A stretch of 64,000 nucleotides of DNA. Origin: Pseudobdellovibrio sp. Its GTDB lineage: Bacteria > Bdellovibrionota > Bdellovibrionia > Bdellovibrionales > Bdellovibrionaceae. The translations under genes and the position numbers were made by a program. Location: NCBI GenBank assembly GCA_023701385.1, contig JAMPXC010000002.1:62001-126000 (forward strand), read 5' to 3'. Shown one piece after another: positions 1-9,298 of the stretch. How positions within the stretch are numbered: position 1 is the first letter of the stretch; each line of letters begins with the position of its first letter. The notes under the pieces were generated by a model, which was not told where the DNA came from, did not search any database, and was given only the letters and a program-made list of their open reading frames with translations.

Positions 1-2
1 AA

Positions 3-635
3 GTGCACTTAACAAAATCAATTATCATTTCTACGGGAGCGTCGGCTAAGTACATTGGTCTTCCTTCTGAAAAACAATACATGAACCGTGGTGTATCGGC
101 TTGTGCAACTTGCGATGGTGCGTTTTTCAAAAACGTTGAAGTCGCTGTTGTTGGTGGTGGTGATACAGCGATGGAAGAAGCTAACTTCTTAACTCGCTTT
201 GCAACTAAAGTTTATGTGATCCACAGAAGTGAAAACTTCAAAGCGTCTAAAATTATGTTAGACCGCGCTAAAGGTAACCCAAAAATCGAATTTATTACAA
301 ATACAGTGGTTGAAGAAGTTATCGGCGACGGTAAGTCTGTAACTGGTCTTCGTTTAAAATCAACTACAACAGGCGATGTTACGACTAAGAACCTGCAAGG
401 TCTGTTCGTAGCTATTGGACATCAGCCTAATACGAAGCTTTTTCATGGACTGCTAGAGCTAAATGAGGTGGGATATATCAAGACTAAACCAGGTACGACT
501 TATACAAACGTTCCAGGCATTTTTGCTGCGGGCGATGTACAAGATCCGATCTACCGTCAGGCAATTACTGCGGCAGGTACTGGTTGTATGGCAGCCATCG
601 ATTGTGAAAGATGGTTAGAAGCACAACACGCATAG
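3..635 (+). CDS. trxB: Thioredoxin reductase, C-terminal two thirds (partial)
   Basis: FAD-dependent NADPH:thioredoxin disulfide reductase, a cytosolic enzyme that keeps thioredoxin reduced. The window starts inside the gene. About 210 residues are visible against roughly 310 for the family, and the first visible codon is an internal GTG, not a start. The redox-active CATC motif is followed by the NADPH-binding segment VVGGGDTAMEEA, and the C-terminal FAD-binding signature is FAAGDVQDP. The stop is followed 6 bp later by a response-regulator gene on the same strand, so the two may be cotranscribed. Identity is secure; only the N-terminal FAD half is unseen. Confidence 0.96.
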   Translation: MHLTKSIIISTGASAKYIGLPSEKQYMNRGVSACATCDGAFFKNVEVAVVGGGDTAMEEANFLTRFATKVYVIHRSENFKASKIMLDRAKGNPKIEFITNTVVEEVIGDGKSVTGLRLKSTTTGDVTTKNLQGLFVAIGHQPNTKLFHGLLELNEVGYIKTKPGTTYTNVPGIFAAGDVQDPIYRQAITAAGTGCMAAIDCERWLEAQHA

Positions 636-641
636 GTTATT

Positions 642-1145
642 ATGACAAAAAAATTAAGCACCTCTGATCTGATTCGTAAAATTGAAAAACTGACTAAGCA
701 ACGTATTGCCGGTCAGGAAGTTGTCGCTTTAGATCAGTTTCGAGATGCTTCACAAAAACTTCATCCAACAACGATCTTAGTGATCGAAGATGAAGAAACT
801 CAAAGAACGTCGTTAAAAAGAATTTTAGAATCAGATGGCTACCAAGTTAAGTTAGCCGCTGATGCTCCTCAGTTAACGGCGTTACTTGATGAAGATATCG
901 ACGTAAGCTTCATTATTATGGATGTAGGTTTACCGTGGGTGAATGGTTTTGAATTAGCACAAATGCTTAAAGAGCACCGCGAATTAAAACATATTCCTTT
1001 AATTTTCTTATCGGCTTCAGCTGAAGAAGAAGATTTACAAAAGGGACGTGAAGTGGGCGCTGATGATTACATCAAAAAGCCTTTTGATATCGAAAAATTA
1101 AAAGTTCGTATCAAAGAAATCCTGAACGAAAAAAATCCGAATTAA
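642..1145 (+). CDS. Single-domain (REC) response regulator with N-terminal extension
   Basis: A 167-residue stand-alone receiver protein with no output domain. Residues 1-42 form a charged helical extension. The receiver fold runs from about 43 to 165, with the acidic pocket at IEDEE (49-52), the phosphoacceptor Asp94 in IIMDVGLP, and the conserved lysine in the KKPF motif near 145. Such proteins act through phosphorylation-dependent protein contacts. No kinase is adjacent, so the partner is unknown. It starts 6 bp after thioredoxin reductase and may share its transcript. The start ATG is the only one compatible with that spacing. Confidence 0.9.
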   Translation: MTKKLSTSDLIRKIEKLTKQRIAGQEVVALDQFRDASQKLHPTTILVIEDEETQRTSLKRILESDGYQVKLAADAPQLTALLDEDIDVSFIIMDVGLPWVNGFELAQMLKEHRELKHIPLIFLSASAEEEDLQKGREVGADDYIKKPFDIEKLKVRIKEILNEKNPN

Positions 1146-1158
1146 ATTTTAACGAAAA

Positions 1159-2001
1159 TTAAGAAATTTTTCTGACTTTAGTTTGCTGACTGAGATAATC
1201 ATTCAGCAAATTAGCCAGTCTTTGCTTTTGCATCTCTGTCACATTGATAAAACGTGTACGTTGCGTAAGACCATCGCCAACTGTCTGCGCGCGCACTTGT
1301 ACGCGGCCATTCTGAGGGTTTGATGGGTTACGGTTAACCACGATAAGGTCAAATTGCACGCCATAGAAATCAAAGGGAATATTATCTTCAAGTAATGAAC
1401 CTGAAAGTGAAATATTCTTAGAATAGCTCTTAAAAGTTTTACCTTTTTGCGAGATCAATAAAATTTCAATTTTTAACTCGTGACGTTCAGCACGGTTTTT
1501 ATAAGCTTCGTTGATCTCTTTAAAATCCAATGGATTTGGTGGCTTATGGTGAGCATTTTCTACATCTAAGTGATCACCGTTAAAATCTTTTTGCATGTGA
1601 TTGGCCACATCAGAATAAGTATCTTCGGTGCTGATCATCGTCATGGCCTTGCCAGCCGGTTGCCAGTGCGCACCCTTCGTTACAGTATCTTCTTCTTGCG
1701 CTGGGTGTGAAACCGGCACTTGCGGTGGTTTATTCTTATTTTGAATTTGCGCCTGGATATGAGCTTTTACATTTTCTTCAGAAACCGGAGCTCCAGGAAG
1801 AGCAAATTCTCTTTGTTCAGAATTTAAAAAGTCTTTTAATAATTGCCAATTGGCCCAACCGGCTGTCCAGACATAGAATCGTGTCCAATCACGCTCGTTC
1901 ATTTTTAGAATAGCTAATTGCAACTGCTCTGTAGGGAGAGGTTGTGATTGAATTTTAGTGATACCATCAAGCAGTATCCAAGTTTTACCGGTCGTCGACA
2001 T
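1159..2001 (-). CDS. GYF_2-like and PilZ domain protein (predicted c-di-GMP receptor)
   Basis: Cytosolic protein of 280 residues. The N-terminal 65 residues resemble a GYF_2-type module, with a run of tryptophans ending in a GWANWQLLK-like segment. A low-complexity linker follows, then a C-terminal PilZ domain from about 165. The PilZ signature is intact: RAERHE supplies the two arginines and NISLSGS matches (D/N)xSxxG, so c-di-GMP binding is predicted. It is transcribed divergently from the FecR/TPR-barrel pair at 2113 and has a degenerate paralogue at 6936-7631. The ATG is preceded by TAGGA at good spacing. The domain calls come from motif reading; the partner is unknown. Confidence 0.8.
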   Translation of the reverse strand: MSTTGKTWILLDGITKIQSQPLPTEQLQLAILKMNERDWTRFYVWTAGWANWQLLKDFLNSEQREFALPGAPVSEENVKAHIQAQIQNKNKPPQVPVSHPAQEEDTVTKGAHWQPAGKAMTMISTEDTYSDVANHMQKDFNGDHLDVENAHHKPPNPLDFKEINEAYKNRAERHELKIEILLISQKGKTFKSYSKNISLSGSLLEDNIPFDFYGVQFDLIVVNRNPSNPQNGRVQVRAQTVGDGLTQRTRFINVTEMQKQRLANLLNDYLSQQTKVRKIS

Positions 2002-2032
2002 GTAATTCCTATCGGTTTAAATGCCCTGATTT

Positions 2033-2054
2033 TTGAGACCAGCTGTTGTCTCAA
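2033..2054. promoter_or_regulatory. Inverted repeat in the divergent PilZ/FecR intergenic region
   Basis: TTGAGAC and GTCTCAA form a perfect 7-bp inverted repeat with an 8-nt spacer, midway between the divergent PilZ (1159-2001) and FecR (2113-2901) genes. A further GTCTCA half-site lies at 2087-2092. An operator role is inferred from position and symmetry only. Confidence 0.4.
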
Positions 2055-2112
2055 GTGAATTCTGGATGATGGTCTAGTAAACTTTTGTCTCAGATACAGT
2101 GATACTTTTGAT

Positions 2113-2901
2113 ATGAAGAAATTAATCTTAATTTTGTTGGTTTTAGGTTCTGTTTCCCAGGCTTTAGCTGGGGAAGCTTATGGCCTGATGATGATTGTAA
2201 AAGGCCAAGTGCAGGTGGCAAAGTTAAGAGCGGAACCAACGGGGGCAAAAGTCGGCACTAAAGTGTATCCACAAGATACAATTATTACGGGCAAAGATTC
2301 GCGCGCTAAAATCGTGATGAGCGATCGCAATATTATCAATGTGCTGCCAGAAACAAAACTTCGCATTGATCAGTACATCAGTGAATTAAAAGAAAAAAAT
2401 GTACGCCTAAGTTTAATCGAAGGTAAAGTGCGTAACAACGTAGAACAAAAATACGATAACAATGAAAACAGATTTGAAATTAAAACACCGTCGGCCGTTG
2501 TGGGTGTGCGCGGAACACAATTTGTGACAAGTTATAAACGTGCAACAAATGTAACAGCGGTTACAACATTTCGTGGTGAAGTTATTTTTCGTGGTTTAGA
2601 TGCTTTATCGAATAAACAGACTGAAGCCGTCATGGTTCGCCGTGGAGAAACATCAGAAAACTTTGACGGTAAGCAGCCTGGCACGCCGGTTAAAATGAAT
2701 CCGGTTGAATTTAAACGTGTCGATAAAGACACTGCGGTAAGAAAAGAAGATCGCCCGTTAGACCCAATGCAAGCAGGCCCGCCTAAAAACGACATCGGAC
2801 AAATCATTGCGATTAAAGATCGTAATGATAATTTACTGGGTGATTCTGCTAAAAATATTATTTCTAAACCAGCCCAAGTTAACATCATCATCGAGCGATA
2901 A
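2113..2901 (+). CDS. Secreted FecR-domain protein (first copy)
   Basis: A 262-residue protein with a classical signal peptide ending near ALAGEA (residue 20), so it is probably periplasmic. Residues 25-150 form a FecR-type domain: an SH3-like start (VKGQVQVAK), then a YPQDTIITG segment, and the conserved KTPSAVVGVRGTQF stretch. The rest is charged and unassigned. In iron systems FecR is a membrane anti-sigma regulator, but this version has no cytoplasmic or transmembrane part and is more like the stand-alone FecR proteins found beside outer-membrane proteins. It ends 2 bp before a TPR-barrel gene. No strong ribosome-binding site is visible. A longer paralogue is at 9299-10672. Confidence 0.85.
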   Translation: MKKLILILLVLGSVSQALAGEAYGLMMIVKGQVQVAKLRAEPTGAKVGTKVYPQDTIITGKDSRAKIVMSDRNIINVLPETKLRIDQYISELKEKNVRLSLIEGKVRNNVEQKYDNNENRFEIKTPSAVVGVRGTQFVTSYKRATNVTAVTTFRGEVIFRGLDALSNKQTEAVMVRRGETSENFDGKQPGTPVKMNPVEFKRVDKDTAVRKEDRPLDPMQAGPPKNDIGQIIAIKDRNDNLLGDSAKNIISKPAQVNIIIER

Positions 2902-2903
2902 AC

Positions 2904-4325
2904 ATGAAAAACAGTCTTGTTCTTTTTTTGAGTCTTCTGTGTTTACAAGCTAATGCGCAAGTGAACAGTAAAAATTTACGTATTGAACCGAAAAATCCGC
3001 AACCAGAAACAATTAAATCGATTGAACAGGCTGAAGCAGCACCTGCTAAAACCGAAGTGCAGCTAGAGCAGGAAGAACGTAAGGCTTTTGCGCAAGCGTA
3101 TGAGTTTTATAAAAAAGAAGCCTATGAATCTTCGATTGCAACTTTGCAAAAATTAAGAACTAACACTTCACTGACACAATCAATTTATTATCTTTTAGGT
3201 TTAAATTATTACCGCATTAATAACTTTGATTTAGCTGAAAAGCATTTAACTGAAGTAACCCGCGCTAACACGATTCAAGAAGTTTCAGTGGCTTATTACT
3301 ATTTGGGCTTAGCACAATTTTACAAAGGAGATTACGAACGCGCGATGAATAGTTTTGAGTTATCAATTGATACTTCAAAAGATCCAGAACAAGATAAACG
3401 CGCCGATCGTATGATCGAAAAATGTATTCAAATTCAAAACCAGTTAGAAAACGATAAATTAAAATACACGATCGGTTACACTGTAGGGTACATGTATGAT
3501 AGCAATGCTTTAAACATTGCACCACAGGAAGACGTTATAACGGGGCATGTGTTTACCGCCAGCGGATTTTTCGCCTACAAACTTTGGCAAGATAAAGATT
3601 CTTCTGTAGAGCCGTTGATTTATTTAGCTGACCAACGGACGCTTGATTATAAATTAAAACTGACAGATCAAATGCAGGCCGCCGATTCGACAATGTTATT
3701 GATGTCTGTTCCATATAAAACGATAGTTGATGGTTATCGCAGTACAACGTCTTTAAATATCGGTTTATACATGCTGCCCTCAGATACCCAAACGCGGGAT
3801 ATGTCGATTGCATTAATTTATGTAAAACAAAATTTAGGAACTCGCTTAACTACAGATTTAGATTTAGAAGGGCAACTAATTATCGGTCGTGATGATTCAC
3901 AGATTACTTTCTATGATGCGGCCGATAACCAGTCAGCCATTAAGTACGATCTTTCAGGGGCTTTAAGATATTCGCTAGGCCGTATGCAAAGTCTGATGGG
4001 TGAACTTGGATTTATTTTAAACGATGCTGACGGCGAAAATGCCAGTTACAACAAAGTTTACGTTAACTTAGGTTACGAACTGCCAACGTTTAAAAACACC
4101 TATTCAACTCTTAAAGCGAGCTATGGTTCAACTAATTATTCATTATCAGATTTGGGCCGTCAGGATAGCTTCGCGGCGTTTAATTACTCCATTTCAAAAG
4201 ATTTAACTGAACGTACAACGGTTAATGTTTTTGCAAGTTTATCGCGTAATGAATCAACGATTGAAGATTATACTTATGGCGATGCCACAATCGGTGTTCA
4301 GTACGTTTATTTAACACGTTTTTAA
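2904..4325 (+). CDS. TPR domain plus predicted outer-membrane beta-barrel protein (first copy)
   Basis: A 473-residue exported protein with a signal peptide ending near QANAQ (residue 19). Residues 60-175 carry about three tetratricopeptide repeats, with the alternating Ala/Gly/Tyr positions and the LGLNYYRINNFDLAEKHL type of helix pair. The remaining 290 residues alternate polar and hydrophobic strands and end in Phe (YVYLTRF), typical of barrels inserted by BamA. A TPR N-terminus with a C-terminal barrel is also the plan of PgaA/BcsC/PelB-type exporters and Slam translocators, but nothing here shows which substrate, if any, is moved. It follows FecR by 2 bp and converges with the cyclase gene at 4333. 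It is paralogous in design to 7638-9209. Confidence 0.78.
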   Translation: MKNSLVLFLSLLCLQANAQVNSKNLRIEPKNPQPETIKSIEQAEAAPAKTEVQLEQEERKAFAQAYEFYKKEAYESSIATLQKLRTNTSLTQSIYYLLGLNYYRINNFDLAEKHLTEVTRANTIQEVSVAYYYLGLAQFYKGDYERAMNSFELSIDTSKDPEQDKRADRMIEKCIQIQNQLENDKLKYTIGYTVGYMYDSNALNIAPQEDVITGHVFTASGFFAYKLWQDKDSSVEPLIYLADQRTLDYKLKLTDQMQAADSTMLLMSVPYKTIVDGYRSTTSLNIGLYMLPSDTQTRDMSIALIYVKQNLGTRLTTDLDLEGQLIIGRDDSQITFYDAADNQSAIKYDLSGALRYSLGRMQSLMGELGFILNDADGENASYNKVYVNLGYELPTFKNTYSTLKASYGSTNYSLSDLGRQDSFAAFNYSISKDLTERTTVNVFASLSRNESTIEDYTYGDATIGVQYVYLTRF

Positions 4326-4332
4326 GATGTTA

Positions 4333-6930
4333 TTATTTACGGCGGTCAAAAACACCGTCCCAGCTTTCAGGTATAGGGTTATTCTTACTGTATTGTGTAC
4401 GTTCTAAGTACATCTGACATAAATAATCGTCTGGCTTTATTTTTAGTAAATCTGCAAAAGCTATTTCAGCTTCAGCAAATTTCTTATCGTAAAAAAGATT
4501 TAAAGCTTTGTGATAGTTGTCAAAGAACGGCATTTCTGGGTGAGTTGTTCCCATAGAGATAAGTTCATAAATTTTAACCGGGCGGTTTTTACCTTTGACC
4601 CGAACTACATCGACTTCGCGGGCCACAAATTCATTTTTAACTTCAAGATAAGTATTTTCAGAAATTAAAATACGCGCTTTATAGTTTTTCGTTAAGCTTT
4701 CTAAACGCTGCGCTAAGTTTACTTCATCACCGATCACCGTATAACTTTGAATTTGATCAGAACCGATGTTTCCGGCAACCATAACTCCCGTATTAATACC
4801 GATACCGATTTTAATTTCTGGCCAATTACGCTTTTTAAAGTCTACATTTACTTCTGCTAGTTTTTCAAAACACTTTAGCGCCGCTATACAGGCTTTTTTC
4901 GGGTGATCAGGGTAATTCAGTGGAGCGCCAAAAAGCGCCATGATCGCATCACCCATGAACTTATCAATCGTACCGTTAGTGCCAAAGATCGTTTCAGACA
5001 TCGGCGTGAAGTATCTGTTTAGCATAGCAGATAGCTCTTGCGGGTCCATTTCTTCTGATAGGGTTGTAAAACTTCGGATATCAGAAAAAAACACCGTCAT
5101 TTTTAATTTTTGGCCTTTAAGTTCAAGGTTTTCTTGGTTTTTTAAAATCTCTTCAACGATTTCTTTAGAAACGTATTTTGAGAAAGTGTTTTTGATTTCT
5201 TTCGATTTTCGAGTTTCAAAGAAATAGATATAGATTAAGAAAACAATATAAGTCGAAATCGTAAACAAAATGGTCGGCGCCAGTAACTCAAAGTATAAAT
5301 TACGCTGAAAATTATGCAGAGCTATTTTGTAAATCCCGTAATTAATAAGTAGTAAGTATAACGAGGCGATGAAAAGGTTCGAATAAAGAAATAATCCGGC
5401 AAGCGTAGCCGCTAAGAAAAATAAAACAATGATTGAAATTTTCACTTCATCTGTTGGAACACGCATAAATGTTTGATCAAATAAGCTTCCAAGAACCGAT
5501 AAATGGATTTCCACTCCTGGTAAATCTTTTTCAACAGGTGTATTTCTTAAGTCGAAGATACCTGTGGCTGTAGGGCCCATAACGGCGGCTTTATCTTTTA
5601 ACCATTCAGCTTTTTTAACTTTTGTCGGTTCGCCGTTTAAATGAACGACCATTTCAGAGTTATCATTATGAAATAAATCACGGGCTGAAACATACGGAAT
5701 CGAATTTTTACGGCCATAGTAGTTAATAATTAAACGCCCATTTGAATCGACAGGTAAAGACATCACATCTTTTTCTGTTTCGATATCTTTGATCACCACG
5801 TTGCCAATAGTTTTAATATTGTTTTCTAGTTTAGGATAAAAAACCGCTTGGTAACCGGTCGTTAAAAGATACGTTTGTAAGGCCAGTGAGGGAATAAAGC
5901 TTAAGTTTGTTTTATTTCCGGCGCGGTAAATAAGCGGGTAGTGGCGGATTACACCATCAAAATCTAAGTCGGCATTAAAGGTGGCCGTGTATTCAGCCGC
6001 TGTTTGAATTTCGTGAACATTCGCAGGCCAGCTTGCATACTGCGGGATTAACAGCTGATTTACATCATCTTTAAAGCGTTTTATTTTATCACTTAAAGAC
6101 GGAAGTTTATCGTAGCCAGGAATACGGTTTAAAGTGTTATCGTAAGCTTTTAAAAGCTCTTGGCCGGCGTCTTTTAAATATTCATCGTCTTCGGATAGCC
6201 AGCGGTAGCAGTATTGAACCAAGTTACGGCTTTTATCGGCGATTAAGCTATTCTTTTGGTAAACATCAAGTTCTTGAACTAATTTTTTATTAACACTGTG
6301 TAAATAAACTTTTTCAAACTGCTGATCAAGATCATCGAAAATCGCCTTAAGCTCGTTACTGAAAAAAACCTGCTCAAACTGTGAATTAGTGTCATCAAAA
6401 GTCAGTGTGGCATTTAAAGTTACGATTTTATCACCTCCGCTGCGGCGGAATGATTCAACAAAACAATAATCTTGATAAGGTGGGTTTTGGTAAAGAATAG
6501 GGCCTTCGCCGAAGGTTCCTAAAATAATCTGTGACGGGTATTTTTTTAGAACTTCTTCTAAGCGGCCATCAGCTTTAGAGTTTTGTGCTTCAGAAAAGAT
6601 AATATCGTTGGCGATCACTTTAACACCGTTTTTCATGGCGTTATCCCAGATCGTGGCAATCACTTCGCGTGACCAGGGCCAACGACCCAGTTCACGAACT
6701 GAGTCTTCATCGATATCAATTAAAAACGCAGTTTCTTTTTTCTGACGCTCTTCTTTATTTTTAAAGAATGTGTCGTAGATTTTATTGTTAAACTCGAAAA
6801 GAAAACTGTAAAAAACATTATTTTCCACGATCTCGGGGTTATTTTGAATACTTTTGTACTTCAGGTTCAACGCTGTGAAGCTGAAAAAAAGAATACTCGC
6901 TAAAATAATTCCGTAGATTTTAATTTTCAC
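4333..6930 (-). CDS. CHASE2-domain class III adenylate cyclase
   Basis: An 865-residue inner-membrane receptor cyclase. One N-terminal transmembrane helix (about 5-22) is followed by a large periplasmic CHASE2 sensor (about 45-490), three transmembrane helices (about 500-580), a cytoplasmic class III cyclase domain (about 612-795) and a short TPR-like tail. The catalytic set is complete: metal-binding Asp617 (FFSDIR) and Asp661 (FMGDAIM), Lys657 and Thr731 at the purine-recognition positions, and Asn738/Arg742 for the transition state. The Lys/Thr pair favours ATP, so cAMP is the predicted product. It is the last gene of the minus-strand operon FecR, TPR-barrel, GYF/PilZ-like, cyclase, 5 bp after its neighbour. 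The stimulus sensed is unknown. Confidence 0.9.
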   Translation of the reverse strand: MKIKIYGIILASILFFSFTALNLKYKSIQNNPEIVENNVFYSFLFEFNNKIYDTFFKNKEERQKKETAFLIDIDEDSVRELGRWPWSREVIATIWDNAMKNGVKVIANDIIFSEAQNSKADGRLEEVLKKYPSQIILGTFGEGPILYQNPPYQDYCFVESFRRSGGDKIVTLNATLTFDDTNSQFEQVFFSNELKAIFDDLDQQFEKVYLHSVNKKLVQELDVYQKNSLIADKSRNLVQYCYRWLSEDDEYLKDAGQELLKAYDNTLNRIPGYDKLPSLSDKIKRFKDDVNQLLIPQYASWPANVHEIQTAAEYTATFNADLDFDGVIRHYPLIYRAGNKTNLSFIPSLALQTYLLTTGYQAVFYPKLENNIKTIGNVVIKDIETEKDVMSLPVDSNGRLIINYYGRKNSIPYVSARDLFHNDNSEMVVHLNGEPTKVKKAEWLKDKAAVMGPTATGIFDLRNTPVEKDLPGVEIHLSVLGSLFDQTFMRVPTDEVKISIIVLFFLAATLAGLFLYSNLFIASLYLLLINYGIYKIALHNFQRNLYFELLAPTILFTISTYIVFLIYIYFFETRKSKEIKNTFSKYVSKEIVEEILKNQENLELKGQKLKMTVFFSDIRSFTTLSEEMDPQELSAMLNRYFTPMSETIFGTNGTIDKFMGDAIMALFGAPLNYPDHPKKACIAALKCFEKLAEVNVDFKKRNWPEIKIGIGINTGVMVAGNIGSDQIQSYTVIGDEVNLAQRLESLTKNYKARILISENTYLEVKNEFVAREVDVVRVKGKNRPVKIYELISMGTTHPEMPFFDNYHKALNLFYDKKFAEAEIAFADLLKIKPDDYLCQMYLERTQYSKNNPIPESWDGVFDRRK

Positions 6931-6935
6931 AAAGC

Positions 6936-7631
6936 TTACACGGCTGTCTTACGGTGAGAGTGGTTTTCGCAGAAATTTAAACTTTCGACCAGTTGTCCGC
7001 GTAAAGCCTGCGATGAACAAATAAATTCTAAGTACTGGCCGTTACCGGTGGTTACAACTTTTCCACTGATCTTTATTTTTTCAAAGTATTTATTAGTCGC
7101 TTGAGAATTAATGACAACGACTTCTAAGGCGGTATTGTGGAAATGTGCGGGGATAACCTTGTCGCACAAAGAGCCTTCAGGCGTGGGATTTACAGCCGAT
7201 GCTCTAAAGATCATGCCTTGTTTATTCATTAACACCAGATCAATTATTTTAGCCGTAGGCTTTTTAAAATTCGACACTGCTAAAGTTTTTTGCGCATCAA
7301 TGCATGAGTTAGTGAAGGTGCGCTCGATCTCGTTTTGTGTATCTTGATCAACCGGCTGCATTTTAAGTTTTGGATTTACTTTAGCTGGTTCTGCTTTATC
7401 GGTCATATTGGTTAGTAAGGCTAAGCCAGAAAAAGGTGAAGCACTTGAAGTCATTAACATTTTTAAAGGTTTCCACGAACTTTCGTCGCTTCTTGAAAAA
7501 TAAAAGCTATTAATGTCTTTGGGACGCATTTTTAAAATGGTCATTTGTGCTTCGTCAGTAGCTAGATCGGCTGTTTTTGTTTTTGTTGCTGGATCGTAAA
7601 AACACCATTTAACTTGTTCGTTCATAGCCAA
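6936..7631 (-). CDS. GYF_2-like protein with degenerate PilZ-like domain
   Basis: A 231-residue cytosolic protein, clearly related in layout to the PilZ protein at 1159-2001. The N-terminal 60 residues match its GYF-like module (W...ILKM...FYFSR...SWKPLK). The C-terminal half aligns with its PilZ domain around VNPTPEGSLCDKVIP, compared with KNISLSGSLLEDNIP. The RxxxR arginines are missing and the (D/N)xSxxG motif has become NPTPEG, so c-di-GMP binding is probably lost. It sits between the TPR-barrel gene (6 bp) and the CHASE2 cyclase (5 bp), suggesting an adaptor role for the cyclase. That role is inference; the homology is read directly from the two sequences. Confidence 0.65.
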   Translation of the reverse strand: MAMNEQVKWCFYDPATKTKTADLATDEAQMTILKMRPKDINSFYFSRSDESSWKPLKMLMTSSASPFSGLALLTNMTDKAEPAKVNPKLKMQPVDQDTQNEIERTFTNSCIDAQKTLAVSNFKKPTAKIIDLVLMNKQGMIFRASAVNPTPEGSLCDKVIPAHFHNTALEVVVINSQATNKYFEKIKISGKVVTTGNGQYLEFICSSQALRGQLVESLNFCENHSHRKTAV

Positions 7632-7637
7632 AGCTCC

Positions 7638-9209
7638 TTATTCGTAAGTCCAATCAACATTGATACCAAATTGGTTAGCTGTATAGTTTTTGTGGCTGAA
7701 AGTTCCACCATAAAAATAACCTTGGTGGCCGCTGCTTGTACCTTTGAGCGCCGTTGCAAAAAGTTCGACGTTAGTTTCTTCATCCCAGCGATTCGCATAA
7801 ATTAATGAAGCACTGTAAGTCTGATCGCTGCGCTTACCGAAAGAGTTCGTTAATGATTCTGATCCAACCGGTAAGTTTTCAGCTTGGTAAGACGTATTTG
7901 AATATGAAAGCTGCGTGCGCAGTGAATGCACGTCAGTAAAATCAATACTGTGAGCTAGATCAATGCTTGTTGTTCCGTAATTACCAAATACAGTTCCATA
8001 GACGGCAGAAGGGGCGTTGACGCCGTCAAACTCATAATTAGCCGCGTGGTCGAATGTTTGGCTTTGCGAAATTGTTCCGTAAATGAGTTGGGTGTCGTAA
8101 ACCGAGAATAACGATAAAGCCACCGTATGACTTGTTTTATAACCGAAATCTAAATTACGCGCGAAACGGTAAGTTATTGTCGCAAATTTATCGTCTGTAA
8201 TAAGGTGAAATAAACCTAAACGAACGAATCCGTCATTGGCTGAATCTTTAAATTCTGTCTGTGATTTTGAAAGGCCAAGATCCCACGAAAAAGTATTTCG
8301 TGAACTGGTTTTTTGCGAATTTCTGTATTTAATTGAATAAGTTTCAGATTCGTTAGCCGTTTCTTTACTTGACCAGGCGAAACTTAAATCTACATTAATG
8401 TATCTTTTTGTCGTGCGGTTTTTTAGTAAGTAAAAATCAAACGAGGGGTTAATGCGGTAAGTTCCATCAATGATATATGAGCTAGGAACTTCATCTTCAC
8501 TAATGCGATTCGCGATAGATTGTTTGTTGGTATTCGTGTCGTACGTGGCATTAAGGTATAAGACCGCACGGAATGGGCGGTATTTAGCGACCACAGCGTT
8601 TTTTAAAACCTGTGCAGCATCTTTTACCCAACCAGTTTCTTCTTCGTCATCTAAGACAAGATCTAAGAAGTAACTTGTTTTTTCATATTCATCTTTTAAG
8701 AAGTAGTTTTTAGCCTTCCAGTAGCGAATAATGTTTTTTTGATAAGGCGTAAGCTTGCTTGGGCTGATATAGCTTAAAACTTTTAGCGAAGAATCATAGT
8801 CTTCTTGTTCGTAGTAACTTTGGGCTACGTAAATGTAATATTGAAACGTCGCTTTTTTAGGTTTTTTTGTCTCGTAATCGTCGGTAATACGCTTAAAATC
8901 ACTGCGTGAAAGATCAAGCTTAGCTTTAGCTTGGCTTAAGATCGAAGATTTATAATTTTTACGGTCTAATGTATTAAAAAGCGATTCAGCAAATTCTAGC
9001 TGACCACGGTCTACAGAACAGTCAGCAAGCTTAGCTAAGTAATCGTTTTTTTCTTCATCGGGAACTTCGCTCCAGCTGGCTTTTAAATCACGGGCAAAGT
9101 ATTCGCAGTTTTTATGCAAGTACAGGCCATTAATATATTTTAAATTAATCGCGTGCGCTGTGTTTGAAACACAGTGAATCAGAAGAAATACAAAGATGAA
9201 ATGCCTCAC
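7638..9209 (-). CDS. TPR domain plus predicted outer-membrane beta-barrel protein (second copy)
   Basis: A 523-residue exported protein with a signal peptide ending near NTAHA (residue 20). Residues 25-200 contain degenerate TPR-like helix pairs (for example YIYVAQSYYEQEDYDSSLKVL). From about 210 onward the chain has the alternating, aromatic-rich pattern of an outer-membrane barrel. The organisation matches the gene at 2904. It lies second in the minus-strand operon, 89 bp after the FecR gene and 6 bp before the GYF/PilZ-like gene. Together with FecR it is probably the envelope component of a pathway ending in the cyclase. The substrate or ligand is unknown. Confidence 0.72.
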   Translation of the reverse strand: MRHFIFVFLLIHCVSNTAHAINLKYINGLYLHKNCEYFARDLKASWSEVPDEEKNDYLAKLADCSVDRGQLEFAESLFNTLDRKNYKSSILSQAKAKLDLSRSDFKRITDDYETKKPKKATFQYYIYVAQSYYEQEDYDSSLKVLSYISPSKLTPYQKNIIRYWKAKNYFLKDEYEKTSYFLDLVLDDEEETGWVKDAAQVLKNAVVAKYRPFRAVLYLNATYDTNTNKQSIANRISEDEVPSSYIIDGTYRINPSFDFYLLKNRTTKRYINVDLSFAWSSKETANESETYSIKYRNSQKTSSRNTFSWDLGLSKSQTEFKDSANDGFVRLGLFHLITDDKFATITYRFARNLDFGYKTSHTVALSLFSVYDTQLIYGTISQSQTFDHAANYEFDGVNAPSAVYGTVFGNYGTTSIDLAHSIDFTDVHSLRTQLSYSNTSYQAENLPVGSESLTNSFGKRSDQTYSASLIYANRWDEETNVELFATALKGTSSGHQGYFYGGTFSHKNYTANQFGINVDWTYE

Positions 9210-9258
9210 CCTTAAAATTTATCATAAGGCGTTAGAGATGATCATCGCAAAAAGGAAC

Positions 9259-9286
9259 TGGACTTACCTAAAGACGAGTAAGTCCA
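9259..9286 (-). terminator. Stem-loop between FecR and TPR-barrel genes
   Basis: A perfect 9-bp inverted repeat (TGGACTTAC / GTAAGTCCA) with a 10-nt loop lies in the 89-bp gap inside the minus-strand operon. In the direction of transcription it is followed by a T-rich stretch, so it could be an attenuating terminator or an mRNA-stabilising hairpin that lowers expression of the downstream genes relative to FecR. Confidence 0.45.
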
Positions 9287-9298
9287 TTAAGAATAAAA

